The notes below the pieces were generated by a model, which was not told the origin of the DNA, ran no database searches, and saw nothing but the letters and a program-made list of their open reading frames with translations. 64,000 nt of DNA from Calycina herbarum (lineage: Eukaryota > Ascomycota > Leotiomycetes > Helotiales > Pezizellaceae): positions 124,001-188,000 of the forward strand of contig LLEY01000005.1 in assembly GCA_001414485.1 (NCBI GenBank). The letters are read 5' to 3'. Both the position numbers and the translations under genes were made by a program. Shown in pieces: positions 10,925 through 21,425 of the stretch. How positions within the stretch are numbered: position 1 is the first letter of the stretch; every line of letters begins with the position of its first letter.

Positions 10925-11233
10925 CTAGCACTTTTCTATAGGATTCATGTCAGGTGAAGGAGAAGAATGTGGTATTAATATAATGCTAGGCTTAGTTCGG
11001 AACTTAGCATAGTAGTTCGTTGCTGATTTGTGTCCATGAGCTGGATTACCGTCCTCTATAAACAACGGCTCTACAGAAGGACGAAGAGTGTGAGTAACTA
11101 GCGCAAAGGCCTCGAGAATACCTTGGATATAGGGTTCTAAGAGCTGCGTAAGATAGTCCTGTTGTTTAAAGGCACCCTTCTTACTAGAGCCTTTAAGGAA
11201 GATAAGAGGGGATTTGTAGCTATAGCTAATAGC
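10925..11233 (-). pseudogene. Tc1/mariner transposase, C-terminal DDE fragment
   Basis: The open minus-strand frame carries YKSPLIFLKGSSKKGAFKQ, then PLFIEDGNPAHGHKSATNYY and SPSPDMNPIEKC, which match the second Asp and the third acidic/NP-IE segment of Tc1-type DDE transposases. The frame continues past 10925 with RRQHQPTNEAEIR before in-frame stops. The other half of the same protein lies beyond the Gypsy insertion at 18488-19142. Confidence 0.85.
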
Positions 11234-11666
11234 TGTAACGAAACTTAAACGAACTAAACAAAGATGACTAAGTCTCGAAGGTTGGTATGTAAGTAAGAAG
11301 TACAGATGCGCCGGGTTGTTCACTTGGAAGTGAACTCGTTACTTATATCAAAGATGTTAAATAAGATAATAAGATTGATAACTAAAGTTGAGCACGAAGC
11401 TCCTATCTAGATAGTAGACGTGCTAGTATATATAGAACCTCCGTTTCCCCTAGGTAGCTAACTCGCTCGTCGAGCTGGCGATCCAACGAGCTAGTTCGCC
11501 TAGCGATCCAGCGGTCTCTTTCGTCACGTAATCATTATAATAGAATCCTTAGATCGCTTAGCTAACCTAACCGATCCCTATCTATTATAAGAGTATTCTA
11601 ATAGTGCTTAACCTGTTAGGACGCTGCCTAGTCTTTACTTATTATATGTATATGTGATTCGTAATA
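11234..11666 (-). repeat. Left LTR (3' LTR) of the Gypsy element
   Basis: It matches 18050-18482 end to end at equal length (433 bp). It begins TGTAACG and its inner end is ...TTCGTAATA, the RIP-mutated form of ...TTCGTGACA. Its outer half keeps C/G where the other LTR has T/A, and its inner half is the more mutated. Confidence 0.92.
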
Positions 11667-11882
11667 CTATCCCCTTCTTAGCTTAGCGTGTTCCTACGCT
11701 TAAGTACGACCTAAGAAATATCGTCAGAAGACTAACAGCCTTCTTCTCTTTTTACTATACCACCCGATCGTTTAATAAAACATACTAAGTGTATTGCCCT
11801 TAGAAAAGAAATCAACTTATCTAGAATAAAAATAACACCCTATACCTAATATTTAAAAGCTGGTTTTATAAATGAATATATC

Positions 11883-12370
11883 GCCCCTTAGGATAAAAGT
11901 CTAAATCGTTATAGTCGTTATACAAAGAACAGCAAGACTTACAACGTTCGCAAGGTAAACCGTATACCAACTATTCGAGATTAGGAGTCCGTAGATACTT
12001 AGATCTAACGACTAGAGGACGAGGCCGATAAGGCTATAGCGAAAGTCCTCTAGGTTAATAAGCAGAAGAAGCTACTTTATACCCAGAAGCAGAGAATAAT
12101 AGCAGCTGGTCTTAACTCCCTTAAGGAGCTAGATACTACTAAAGAATTAGAAAGAAAGGAAAAGAAGAAGGAGGAAGAAAAGAAGCGGATGAAAGAAGAG
12201 GCTACTAGGCTAGCCGCCCTTCCTACGCCCAACGTTTCTAACCCCGCCCTCACCCTAGGCCTTAACCTAGCCTTTCTTAAGTCTTTTCCTACTAACCACG
12301 TAATATAAGCAGACTTAGGTTTTAATAGTAGAACTCCTAAAGTTCCTCCAAGTACTAGCTAATGTTTTTT
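11883..12370 (+). pseudogene. Antisense accessory frame inside the Gypsy element (Zn-cluster-like, coiled coil)
   Basis: Between pol and the 3' LTR the plus strand, opposite to gag-pol, keeps one frame with coherent protein features: RYSRYTKNSKTYNV (which reads C-x-x-C...C if the TAT codons derive from TGT), then RLEDEADKAIAKVL, NKQKKLLYTQKQRIIAAGLN, SLKELDTTKELERKEKKKEE, and a tail with LGLNLAFLKSF and DLGFNSRTP. Only a few TAG/TAA codons interrupt it, and the stretch 12050-12306 (about 85 codons) has none. The general layout (CxxC-type cluster, short linker, heptad-like helix, acidic/hydrophobic C-terminus) resembles hypothetical proteins I recall as repeated in fungal genomes; no name is known to me. 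Confidence 0.55.
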
Positions 12371-12599
12371 CTAGGTTCCTAAGTGTTTTCTAAATATAAG
12401 TAATCTAACCATTTTATTAAATACTTAACCTATCCTCTAATAAGTCTATAGTTAAGAATCCTCTTAACTTTATACTCAGCGTTTAGGTTTACTAATTAAA
12501 TTTCTATAAGTAGGGCTAGTAGTACTCCCAGTAGTACTAGTTCGAGTAAGGATATATAGAATACTAGGTAAATATTCATTATTCTTAGTAGTACTAATT

Positions 12600-15500
12600 T
12601 ATAATTTAAAGGTCCTTTAACACGTTTAATTTTAAATAGTCTAAGTTTTTTATAATCTAATTTATTACTTAGTCTTTTTATATCAATGTTTTTTTATACT
12701 AAGTAGACTTTATCCCTCTCTTTTAGTATTAGCTCCTAACTACGTCGTTTATTATAGTAGTACGTATTTCTTTCAGCTATAAATTATAAATCCTCTACAA
12801 GTTCCTTATATAGCCCTTTGATTTTCAAGACGTAAACACAAGTAAGCTAGTTATTAATAGTCGTAGACAGCGGTTCTCGATATACTAATAATTTATACCT
12901 AAAATTAGCATAGAATAGTATAATAAGTATTGTTTCTATTACTAAACTATTATAGGCAAACTATACTAAGGGCAGCAGTTCTACCTAGTTATCTTACTAG
13001 TAGTTTATATAATAATAAAGGTATGTTTTAACTACTTAATTTATTCGTTTGTTTCCTCTATTCGTTTAAGGGTAGAAAGCTATAGAGAGCTTCCTTTTCA
13101 TACCTAATCGTTTTATAAGAGCGATCTAAAATTTTAAGGTAAAGAGCTTATCTCTATCTAAGAGTATCTCTTCTAGTAGTCTATATCTTAAGACTACTTC
13201 CTTAAGGAATATAAATACTAATTCCTTAGCTATACTTAACTCTATATATACTATAAGAATTATATACTTCGTAAGTTATTCTATAATAACTAGGATTATA
13301 TTATATTTAACTCCTATTATTAGGTCTTTAGATTTTAGTAATTTAATAATAAAATCTATAGATATTAATTTCTAAGGTACCTATAGTATTAGAGTAGTGT
13401 TCATTTATCTATAAGGTGTATAGCGAGAAGCCTTATTCCTAGTACAAGTATCACATTCTACTATTACTTCCTTAACTATCGTAGATAATCGATTAACATA
13501 GTAGTATTATCTTATCCTCTAAAGGGTTCTACGAATTCCTTAGTATCCGTAAGCGAGCGTAGCATAGTATTCCTATATAAATTCCTTTATATATAAGCTA
13601 GGAACTTATAGTTTCCCTTTTATATACTAATTATAACCTTTATATATATTCTAAATTTTATCTATCTAGATGTCGTTTATTACTACTATCTTATATATAG
13701 TAGGTACTAAGTCTCTATTCTTAAGAGTTTTTAAGATCGTAATCTTCTTATACTCCTTATTTCCCTCGTATCTAGGTTTTTAGCTAAGAGCATTAGCTTA
13801 AGTATTTAACGTTCCCTTTATATATTAAATAATAATATTAAATCCTTCTAATATCTCTAACTATCTAACTAATTATCTAGTCGTAAGTTCCTTAGTTATT
13901 ATAAACGTCCTAAGGTTCTCGTAGTCAGATAAAACTATAACTAGGTATTTTACTAACTATAAATAAATTCTCTAGTATTCTAAAGCTAATACTATAGTAA
14001 GTAATTCCTTATTAAAGATACTATAGTTTTATTATACTAGGTTAAATATCTTAGAATAATATATAATAGGTATAAGTTTTCCCTTATTATTTAGCTATAG
14101 GTAAACCGTACCTACTACTATATCTAAGGTGTCCGTTTTAATTATACTAGGTTTATCTATATTGAAATTATATAGAATAGGTTTTTCTATAAACTTTACT
14201 TTAATTTTCTAAAAAGCTTCCTCTACCTATTTATTCTATATAAACTTAATAGCTTTCTTAACCAGTTCTAACATTGGTTTAGCAATCTTTATATAGTCTT
14301 ATATAAACGGACAGCAAAAGTTTATAAATCTAAGGAAGGACTATACGTCTTTTACATTCTCTAGTAACTTCTAGTTTAAGATGTCCTAGATCTTTACTAG
14401 ATCTATTTCTATTTTTCCTAAGCTAAATACCTATCCTAGGAAAAGTGTCTAAGTTACTTCAAACTTGTATTTCAAGAGTTTCAACCAAGAGTTTACTTTT
14501 ATAAGTTATTATAAAACTTCTCTTATATATCCCTCATATTCTTCTTCTTTTTCTAAGAAGATTAGAATATTATCTAGGTAATAAATTACTATTACTCCTA
14601 GAAGATCTTCTAAAATATTATTATTTTATCTCTAATATATAACTAGTATATTATAAAGTCTAAATAGTATAACTATATACTTATAAAGGCTCGATAGTAA
14701 GACAAATACTATCTTTTATTCGTCTCCGACTTTTATTCTTATAAGTCTATAAGTATTTCGTTAATCTAGTTTCATAAATCGTATTACCTTACCTAACTTA
14801 TCTTATAAGTATTAGCTAGGTAGTAGTAGATAAGCGTCCTTAACTATAGTATAATTTACTTCTTAATAATTAATATATACTCTCTTATCTAGGTCGTCTT
14901 TCTTCTTAATAATAAGCATATTTAAGGCAATTAGCGACTTAGATCTCTTAATATATCTCTTCTTAATACCTTCCTTTATATAACTTTCTATTCTCTATAG
15001 GCTTTTCTAGTTATATAACCGAAGCTTCTACTTCAAGAGGTGATAACCCTCTTTTAATTTAATCTTATAATCCTATAAGCAATGTTCTAGTAAAGCTTAT
15101 AAGTCTTCTAGGTTTTCGAATAAAGCCTTAAATTCTCTATACTATATAGGTATTTCGTTATCAGCTTTCTTACTAACCTATAGAGGACCTTAGGCAAGGT
15201 ATCCTAGTACTTTAGAAGAGGTAGCACTAACCTTGTTCTAGCCTTAAAGTTATAAATATAATCCTTTATATTTATATTAACTAAAAGTTATTTTCCTATC
15301 TTTCTAGTCGATTTCTAGATTATGTTCTTAAATCTATAGTATACTAAGTATTACTTCCTTACTTCCTATTTCAACAATATCGAATTATATATTTAAATAG
15401 TATCTTTTAATATTAATTCTTATTAGAACAGTTTACTAATTAATAATCCTATCTTAGTATATAACGTCTGTTCTATCGACTACTCCTAGTCGATATAGTC

Positions 15501-16999
15501 TTATTTCCTTAATTAGGACGTTTAGCTTCTCTTAAGCTGTTAGGGAAATAAAGTTGCCTATTACTCCTGAGTCTATTATAACTTATAACTTCTTCCCTTT
15601 TACTTCTATAGTTATTACTAACTGTCTTTCTCTTAAAGTAGCGTCTAACTTTACTTTAATATATTAGACTTTAAAAGATTAATTCTCTTAATTATACTTC
15701 TTTCTCTCCTTATCCTTATACTATAGAAAGAATCTTACTCTTTCCTTATTAGTATATACTACCTCGTATACTAATCTATATTCTATAATTCCTATAGTTT
15801 TAGGAATTTCCCTTATAAATTGCTTTAGTGTTTATCTATAGTTATATTAGATCTATTTATAACTAGTTTCTGAAATAGCTTCTATAGACTATAGTTCTCC
15901 TATATATAGATAATCTAAAGTAGCCTCTAGTATACTTATTTCTAGTTTTATATAGTAAACTTTAAATATATAGTCCCTTAAATTCTTTTCCTTAACAGCC
16001 CTAATTTAAGACTAAGGAAAGAATACTACTCCTTCTTCATCTGATAATACTACTTCGTATATCTAATAATATTCTACTATTTTAGTAGGCTCTAGTAATA
16101 TTCCTTTAAATCGCTTCTATAATAACTAGTCTAAAGTCGGACTTGATTTATATTATATCTATTACGCTATTATTTCTTAAACTGTTTTTATAAACTATAG
16201 TTCTCCTACTAATAGATAGTATATTTCTTCTAGTTCTATCTTAGCCTATCTAGTTATATTAAATTCCCTTTACTCCTAGAATAATATATTAAATAGCTAT
16301 TATAAGTTATATTTTCTTAATACTAACCTATTATTTCTAATTAATATAACTATAATATATTACTTAAATTCTTCTAGTATAACATCTTTAGGTAGTATCC
16401 TAAGAAAAGGAGTTTTAATTCGTCCTTTAAATCCTGTTAGAACTTACTATATCTATGTACTAATTTTATCTAATATATTATATATTTTCTATATATCCCC
16501 TACTTTAGAGTAGCTAGGTTTTTTAATCGATTAGCGTTTCTGTTCTAGTTCCTTTTCTTTAATAGTTTTCTGTCTAGTAATTAGGCTAACTAGAGTTATT
16601 GTTTTAGGGTTATTACTTATAACTATATATGTTATTAAGATAGTTAGGTTAACCCCTTATGTTATATAAGGACTCTAGAAATCTGGTTTCTAATTATTAA
16701 TATATGCTTATCGATTTCCTTATTTAAAAGTTCTAAGGAAAGCCTAAGTTTCTCTAACTTCTAGGTCTTTATTCTTTATTTCTCCTTTTAAACTAGAAGA
16801 TGAACTCGATGTCTCTAAAGAACTAGTCGATAATAGTAATTTGTATTCTACTTAAAGAGGTTACTTAGATTCTATTACTAATTATATATCGTAATATTCC
16901 TTAAGGAGTAGATCCTTATTATTATTAGTATCTTATACCTTACTGATTCCTTTGTTATTTTTAATCTAGGTTCTATATCCTTATACTTTAAGCTCTTTA
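12600..16999 (-). pseudogene. pol remnant (protease, RT, RNase H, integrase) of the Gypsy element
   Basis: Landmarks on the minus strand, all in frames broken by many stops, are: protease IDSGVIGNFIS around 15560; RT active-site segment VIYYLDNILIFLEKEEEY at about 14540-14600, where the second catalytic Asp codon is now Asn; RNase H tail VLSDYENLRTFIITKEL at about 13870-13960; and integrase zinc-finger CDTCTRNKASRY at about 13420-13480. The element cannot be autonomous. Exact ends of pol are not resolvable by eye. Confidence 0.72.
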
Positions 17000-18049
17000 T
17001 CTATAAGTTTAATATAATTAGTTAAAGCTACCTATTATTAAATAGTAGTATTGATTTATTTCTTTCTCTTAGAATCTTTCTTCTTATTATACTTATTTAC
17101 TCTATAGCCTAGTTAGCTATAATTATAATATAAGTTCTACTTATATCGATAATTTCGTTCTTCCTAGGAAAGTCCTTCTTTCTTTAGAAAGGTTTTCTTT
17201 TATATAGCGTTTGCCTCCTTACTATGCTTACTAGTGTAAGAGTGCTTCTACTTTCCTAACCCTTTGCTCTTTTCCCTATGTCTAGGGTTACTCTTCTTGA
17301 ATTTATATAAGCGGTTGTCTAGCTAGACGACTTCCTTAATTATACTTATAATAGTTAAGAACTATATGTTCTGCTTAGCTATTTCCTTACGAATATATAT
17401 CTTTAATCCTCTGTAAAAGAGTTCTATAAGAGTAATTACGTCCTATCCCGACTTCGTTTTATAACGTTGAAACTTATTAGTATAATCTATTACTGATCTA
17501 GTCTAGTATAATTCTAAAAGCTTGTATATAGCTGTTTAGATTATATCGAAGTCTTTAAAGACTTTCCTAATAGTTGCCTTGAATCCTCTCTAAGATTTAA
17601 ATATAACCTTAGTTAATTCTATCTTTCTGTCTTTATCCTTATTTTCGAAGAAGTCCTCTAAGTATAGCTGAGCCTATTCTAATACTAATCCCTTAAGATA
17701 GGAGATAGCAAAGATGGTTTATGAATTGTAATTGCCTTTGAACTTGTCGGAGTTGAAGTTAAAGTAGATGTCTATTTAGAGAAGGAATGAGTCGAGTTCC
17801 TTTCGCTTCTTATAATATGTATCTAGTATCTTGACTTTAATAGATTCAAGTGCTTCGACCTTGTAGGGCTTGGGGGCGTCTAGTATGCTGACATTGTCGT
17901 CGTTCCTAGTTAACTGTATACTGGCAGGTGTCCTCCTAGTTACACCTCTAGATGTTCCGGCGACGTTGACTCGACTAGTATTTAGGCTAGCTGCTGCGGC
18001 GGGGGTTGCTAGGGCTATAGCGACTGAACTTCTAAGTAGGTGCTTAAAG
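17000..18049 (-). pseudogene. gag remnant of the Gypsy element
   Basis: Reading the minus strand gives SILDAPKPYKVEALESIKVK, then DIYFNFNSDKFKGNY, AISYLKGLVLE*AQLYLEDF and FFENKDKDRKIELTKVIFKS, the conserved middle part of fungal Gypsy Gag with nonsense codons where Trp/Gln are expected. Near 17110-17150 the zinc-knuckle spacing is still visible as YNYSQLGYRVNK-like sequence in which Cys codons (TGT) have become Tyr (TAT) through G-to-A change. The first 60 codons (17870-18049) are the least damaged part. Confidence 0.75.
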
Positions 18050-18482
18050 TATAATGAAACTTAAATAAACTAAACAAAGATGACTAAGTCTCGAAGGTTA
18101 GTATGTAAGTAAGAAGTATAGATACGCCGGGTTATTTACTTAGAAGTGAACTCGTTACTTATATCAAAGATGTTAAACAAGATGATAAGATTAATAACTA
18201 AAGTTAAGTACGAAGCTCTTATCTAGATAGCAGACGTGCTAGTATATATAGAACCTCCGTTTCCCCTAGGTAGCTAACTCGCTCGTCGAGCTGGCGATCC
18301 AACGAGCTGGTTCGCCTAGCGATCCAGCGGTCCCTTTCGTCACGTGATCATTATAATGGAATCCTTGGATCGCTTAGCTAACCTAACCGATCCCTATCTA
18401 TTATAAGAGTATTCCGATAGTGCTTAACCTGTCAGGACGCCGCCTGGTCTTCACTCATCACGTGTGCACGTGATTCGTGACA
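18050..18482 (-). repeat. Right LTR (5' LTR) of the Gypsy element
   Basis: It is the same length as the left LTR and ends ...TTCGTGACA followed by the ATAGC target repeat. Its inner end reads TATAATG where the left copy has TGTAACG, a CG/TG to TA pattern typical of RIP. On the minus strand this is the promoter LTR; a TATATATAG-like stretch lies at about 18242-18250. Confidence 0.9.
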
Positions 18483-18487
18483 ATAGC

Positions 18488-19142
18488 CCCCTATGCGTTG
18501 ATAGGTGTTATATGACCGCGGTAGAATCGGTGTTGAATACAAGTATCGCAGAACCTCTTGCTATACCCTTTCTTAATATTCCTAGTAACCTTCTGCTTCA
18601 CTGTCCATCCTCCTATAAGAAATGTAACCTTGTTGGACCAGAGAACCTTAAGCTACTCCAGATGCTAGAAGATATGTGCCAGAGCCTAAAGAAAGCGGGC
18701 TTTTACTTGCGCAAGTGTCAAATAAGGCTTTTGACATGCTATGCAGCGGTAATAGCCTCTTTGGTGTATCCTACGCTTTAATGTCTGGACCGAGCATTCC
18801 AAGCCCATTTCCTCCCTCAGCTGCGACCAGTCTATTATACGGTTTTCCTAGCTTTGCACATAATGTAATATAACCTCGTCTACTCCGCTATCTGATAAAA
18901 GGACTCTCCGTCCAGTGCGTCCTGCACGAGCTCGTTCTGGGGCTACGTAGCCAAAGGATTTTGCGTATTGTACTCTCTCCCAGAGGTTCGCCAGTAGAGG
19001 GGTTTTTATAGCGTAGCTAGAGGACGCAAATCGGGACTTTTCCGAACCAGTGAAGCTGGCGCATAGCCTCCTTATGTTTGGTACGTATTTCGTAGCCTTT
19101 TTGGTGATGCCAGTCGTCAAGAGGGGGGGTGGTAGGGGGCAT
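18488..19142 (-). pseudogene. Tc1/mariner transposase, N-terminal fragment
   Basis: Starting at the ATG on the minus strand at 19142, the frame gives MPPTTPP, LDDWHHQKGYEIRTKHKEAM and RQLHWFGKVPIC, then STIRKILWLRSPRTSS. After at least one frame change it reads DWSQLREEMGLECSVQTLKR and RRIHQRGYYRCIACQKPYLT. This is the helix-turn-helix plus linker part of a fungal Tc1-like transposase. In-frame stops (for example in the ALAHIF..HLE region) and the 7.25-kb insertion leave it dead. Its RIP-type damage is lighter than that of the inserted retrotransposon. Confidence 0.82.
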
Positions 19143-19217
19143 CTTGCTGGTAGTGTTATTGAGGAGCTTGATGGGGTAAAATCCCCTGAACGCACAGACT
19201 TATGGTTCCAGGCTCGT

Positions 19218-19852
19218 TAACCTTAATTAAAATCATGACTCGTTTTAAGCCTCCCCGGAATCGTAAGCTTTCTCAAAAAACGGGTGGGGTAGATAGAATC
19301 CTACAGAACCCGAGTATCCGCGACTAGCTGGGGGCCATCCGCTGGTGCAATTTGTAAGTTTCTATTGGAGATGCGAATTTATGGTAGAGCGTTATCCAGG
19401 ACCGTTGGGATCTCGAAATCTTATTAAATGGTTTGCGCTCGCATTAAATCGATAGGTGTGTGCGGAAACCGATTGCCGCAGTATTCGAGCTACCTTAAAA
19501 ACTTGGTGGTGCGCATCAATACCCCAGAGACGTTGCTTACCCAACTATTTTCTGGGCTTTGTATTCATCACTTTCTACCCGTGACTGAGATCATTGCGTC
19601 CCTGATACATGGACTAACTCTCGGATGAAAGTTCAGCTGGAAAGTTGGACGTCAGTCTGCAGAAACGCGACCAAATCGAACGACCTTATCTCGGGGTCTG
19701 TGTACTCGGAGTGTACCTTAAAGCAAGTTGAACCCTTGATTCATTGATCCGATGGTTCATCTTAATTGACAAATTTATTGCTTGGTCTACCTCCAGGCTC
19801 ATTACCCTATGCAGCTCGATGCATATCCAAAGTATTTGAAACGGGGTCCAAA
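19218..19852. other. Spacer between transposon nest and SAT4-like gene
   Basis: Only short frames (at most 66 codons) without recognisable content. Composition returns to about 45-50% GC here. A TTAATTAA stretch at 19223-19230 mirrors one just left of the mariner element, but this may be chance. Confidence 0.4.
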
Positions 19853-21261
19853 ATGCCTCCGCCAATATTGAGACTTTCACTAGCAGAATTAGCTGCCGAC
19901 AGAGGTTCACAAATCACAATATCTTATGTCATCACGTTTGCACTCGCGAGTATCCTGTTACTACTACGCATTTATTGTAGAAGGTTAACAAAGCAGCGAC
20001 TTTGGTGGGATGATTATCTTATTATCGTTGCATATGTAAATATCACCTCCTTTTAAGTTGAACCTAGATACTAGTGTGCTAAACGAAAGATTTTAGGTGT
20101 TTTCCATTGGAGTTTTTGCTACCGTAATGATTTGTACTTATTCCCAGCTCTTGTCTTGGCCTGTTCGATCTTAACAATTTCCTAGGGACCAGAAATGGAA
20201 TTGGGAAACACCTTCCTGTCGTCGCAACACAAAGCCCGAATTCTATCATCATCGTACTCAAGAGTCTTACCCGCGGAGATACTTTATACCTCAGGTCTCG
20301 CGTTCACAAAGTTTTCCATCCTTGCCTTCTATTGGAGAATCTTCAACGTAACGAGCATGAAGGTAGTGATTCGCCTAATGGCTGTTACTGTTTCGTTGTG
20401 GTACATTGGCACTGTAAGTCCACGTTCAAGATTCCAGCAAAGCTACTATAATTAATAGTCTCGAACTTCAGGGAACTACTGCATTAGTCTCTTGTATCCC
20501 ACTACGAAAAGTATGGAACCTTTTATTACCAGGGACTTGCATAAATCTGCGAACGTTTTATATTGGGCCTGCGGTGCCAAACGTAACTACGGATTTCGCG
20601 ATGCCGATTATGCCTTTGCCCAATGTTTGGGAGTTGAATCTCTACGAAACGGAAGATAGGAGTTTCTCTCTTTTCTATTGTCGGTAGTTTATAAGCCTCA
20701 CTCCCAAAGTAGTATTAATTCAAGGAGAGCTGACTTTGAAATTTAGCGTTTGTGTTGTGTCCCTCGTTCGTCTCGTTTTCATCATTAAACTTGATGTTGT
20801 GGACTTGACTTGGGGCTTCGTCGACCTGGCAGTTTGGACCACGGTCGAATTATTCTGGCAAGGACCTTTCCCATTCTCTGAGTCCTCGCACATTCTAACA
20901 ATCTCACAATGGTATAGTATGTGCTTGCCTACCAATGCTTCGTCCTTTGCTCATCATGCAGACGAAGAAACAAGTTCCCTACCACACAAACAATTCAACA
21001 CCCCGCAATATCAAACCCTGTTACGACTCTACAGGTGCGAAACTTCCTTGGACTTGCAAATCTACAAATGCCGCTTCTAGACGTAACAGTCATAGTAGTT
21101 TTGTGGAATTGCAACCGACCGCCGGTTGGGCTCCCACAACGACGGTTCATGCTGCCAATCAGGGGAATTTGGACCATAACTTGGAACCTGTTGGTCCGAA
21201 GAATATTATTATGACCACTCGGCTAGATTGGGAGGAGAATGAGAGAAGAGAGAGTAGATGA
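19853..21261 (+). pseudogene. SAT4/Pth11-like integral membrane protein, damaged
   Basis: Exons read MPPPILRLSLAELAADRGSQ, ITISYVITFALASILLLLRI, LWWDDYLIIVAY | VFSIGVFATVMIW | TRNGIGKHLPVVATQ, then, after a one-base frame change near 20220, LPAEILYTSGLAFTKFSILA and WRIFNVTSMKVVIRLMAVTV. These are followed by LVSCIPLRKVWN, CINLRTFYIGPAVPNVTTDF, LTLKFSVCVVSLVRLVFI and GIVCACLPMLRPLLIMQTKK. WDDY, the CxPL..W segment and SLVRL are the diagnostic parts of the fungal seven-helix SAT4/rhodopsin-like family (Pth11-related surface proteins). The first three introns splice cleanly, but the base shift near 20220 and the lack of an acceptable junction before GIVCACLP indicate at least two lesions. The C-terminal cytosolic tail (to 21261) is open and Asn/Thr-rich. 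Confidence 0.72.
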
Positions 21262-21425
21262 AACGTGTTAGGTAGTTTCTGCTTCCAATTTAGGCCGGTT
21301 CATTTTCAATTCCGGCTTAACAGCTTCCTAGCTATAGAATAATGTACCAAATCTAGAAGTCTATCCATCATTGCTAGCAAGACCACCAGAAAAGGGTCAC
21401 AAATTTCTCACCACTCTCCAATTCT

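Larger units (their letters stand above)
11234..18482 (-). mobile_element. Ty3/Gypsy LTR retrotransposon, complete but RIP-mutated (7.25 kb)
   Basis: Two 433-bp LTRs (11234-11666 and 18050-18482) flank about 6.4 kb, and ATAGC occurs on both outer sides (11229-11233 and 18483-18487) as a 5-bp target duplication. The interior is extremely TA-rich and has no ORF over 60 codons except a gag remnant. Reading through stops on the minus strand still reveals, in order: gag (about 18000-17000), protease (IDSGVIGNFIS near 15560), reverse transcriptase with YLDN in place of YLDD (14569-14580), RNase H end (VLSDYENLR, near 13900) and integrase finger (VECDTCTRNKASRY, near 13450). The domain order PR-RT-RH-IN defines Ty3/Gypsy. 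TpA enrichment and stops derived from CAA/CAG/TGG/CGA codons are typical of repeat-induced point mutation (RIP). Confidence 0.93.
10665..19217 (-). mobile_element. Tc1/mariner transposon interrupted by a Gypsy retrotransposon
   Basis: Similar inverted termini, ACGAGCCTGGGAAC at 10665 and ACGAGCCTGGAACC inverted at 19217, are each followed by a GTCYGTGCGWTCAGGG-like stretch. After removing the 7.25-kb Gypsy insertion and its TSD copy about 1.3 kb remains, the usual size of a Tc1-like element. The transposase is on the minus strand: its start codon is at 19142 (MPPTTPP..LDDWHHQKGYE) and the N-terminal part runs to about 18488 with LGLECSVQTLKRRIHQRGYY-type HTH/linker sequence and YRCIACQKPYLT. 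The C-terminal part (11233 down to about 10850) contains the DDE-domain segments PLFIEDGNPAHGHKS and SPSPDMNPIEKC. Frameshifts near 18900-19050 and nonsense codons such as the one in the tail near 10870 make it inactive. The exact TA target dinucleotide is ambiguous. Confidence 0.85.

Noticed and set aside
18464..18781. 105-codon plus frame at the LTR/mariner border
   Set aside because: It crosses the LTR end and reads the transposase on the wrong strand.
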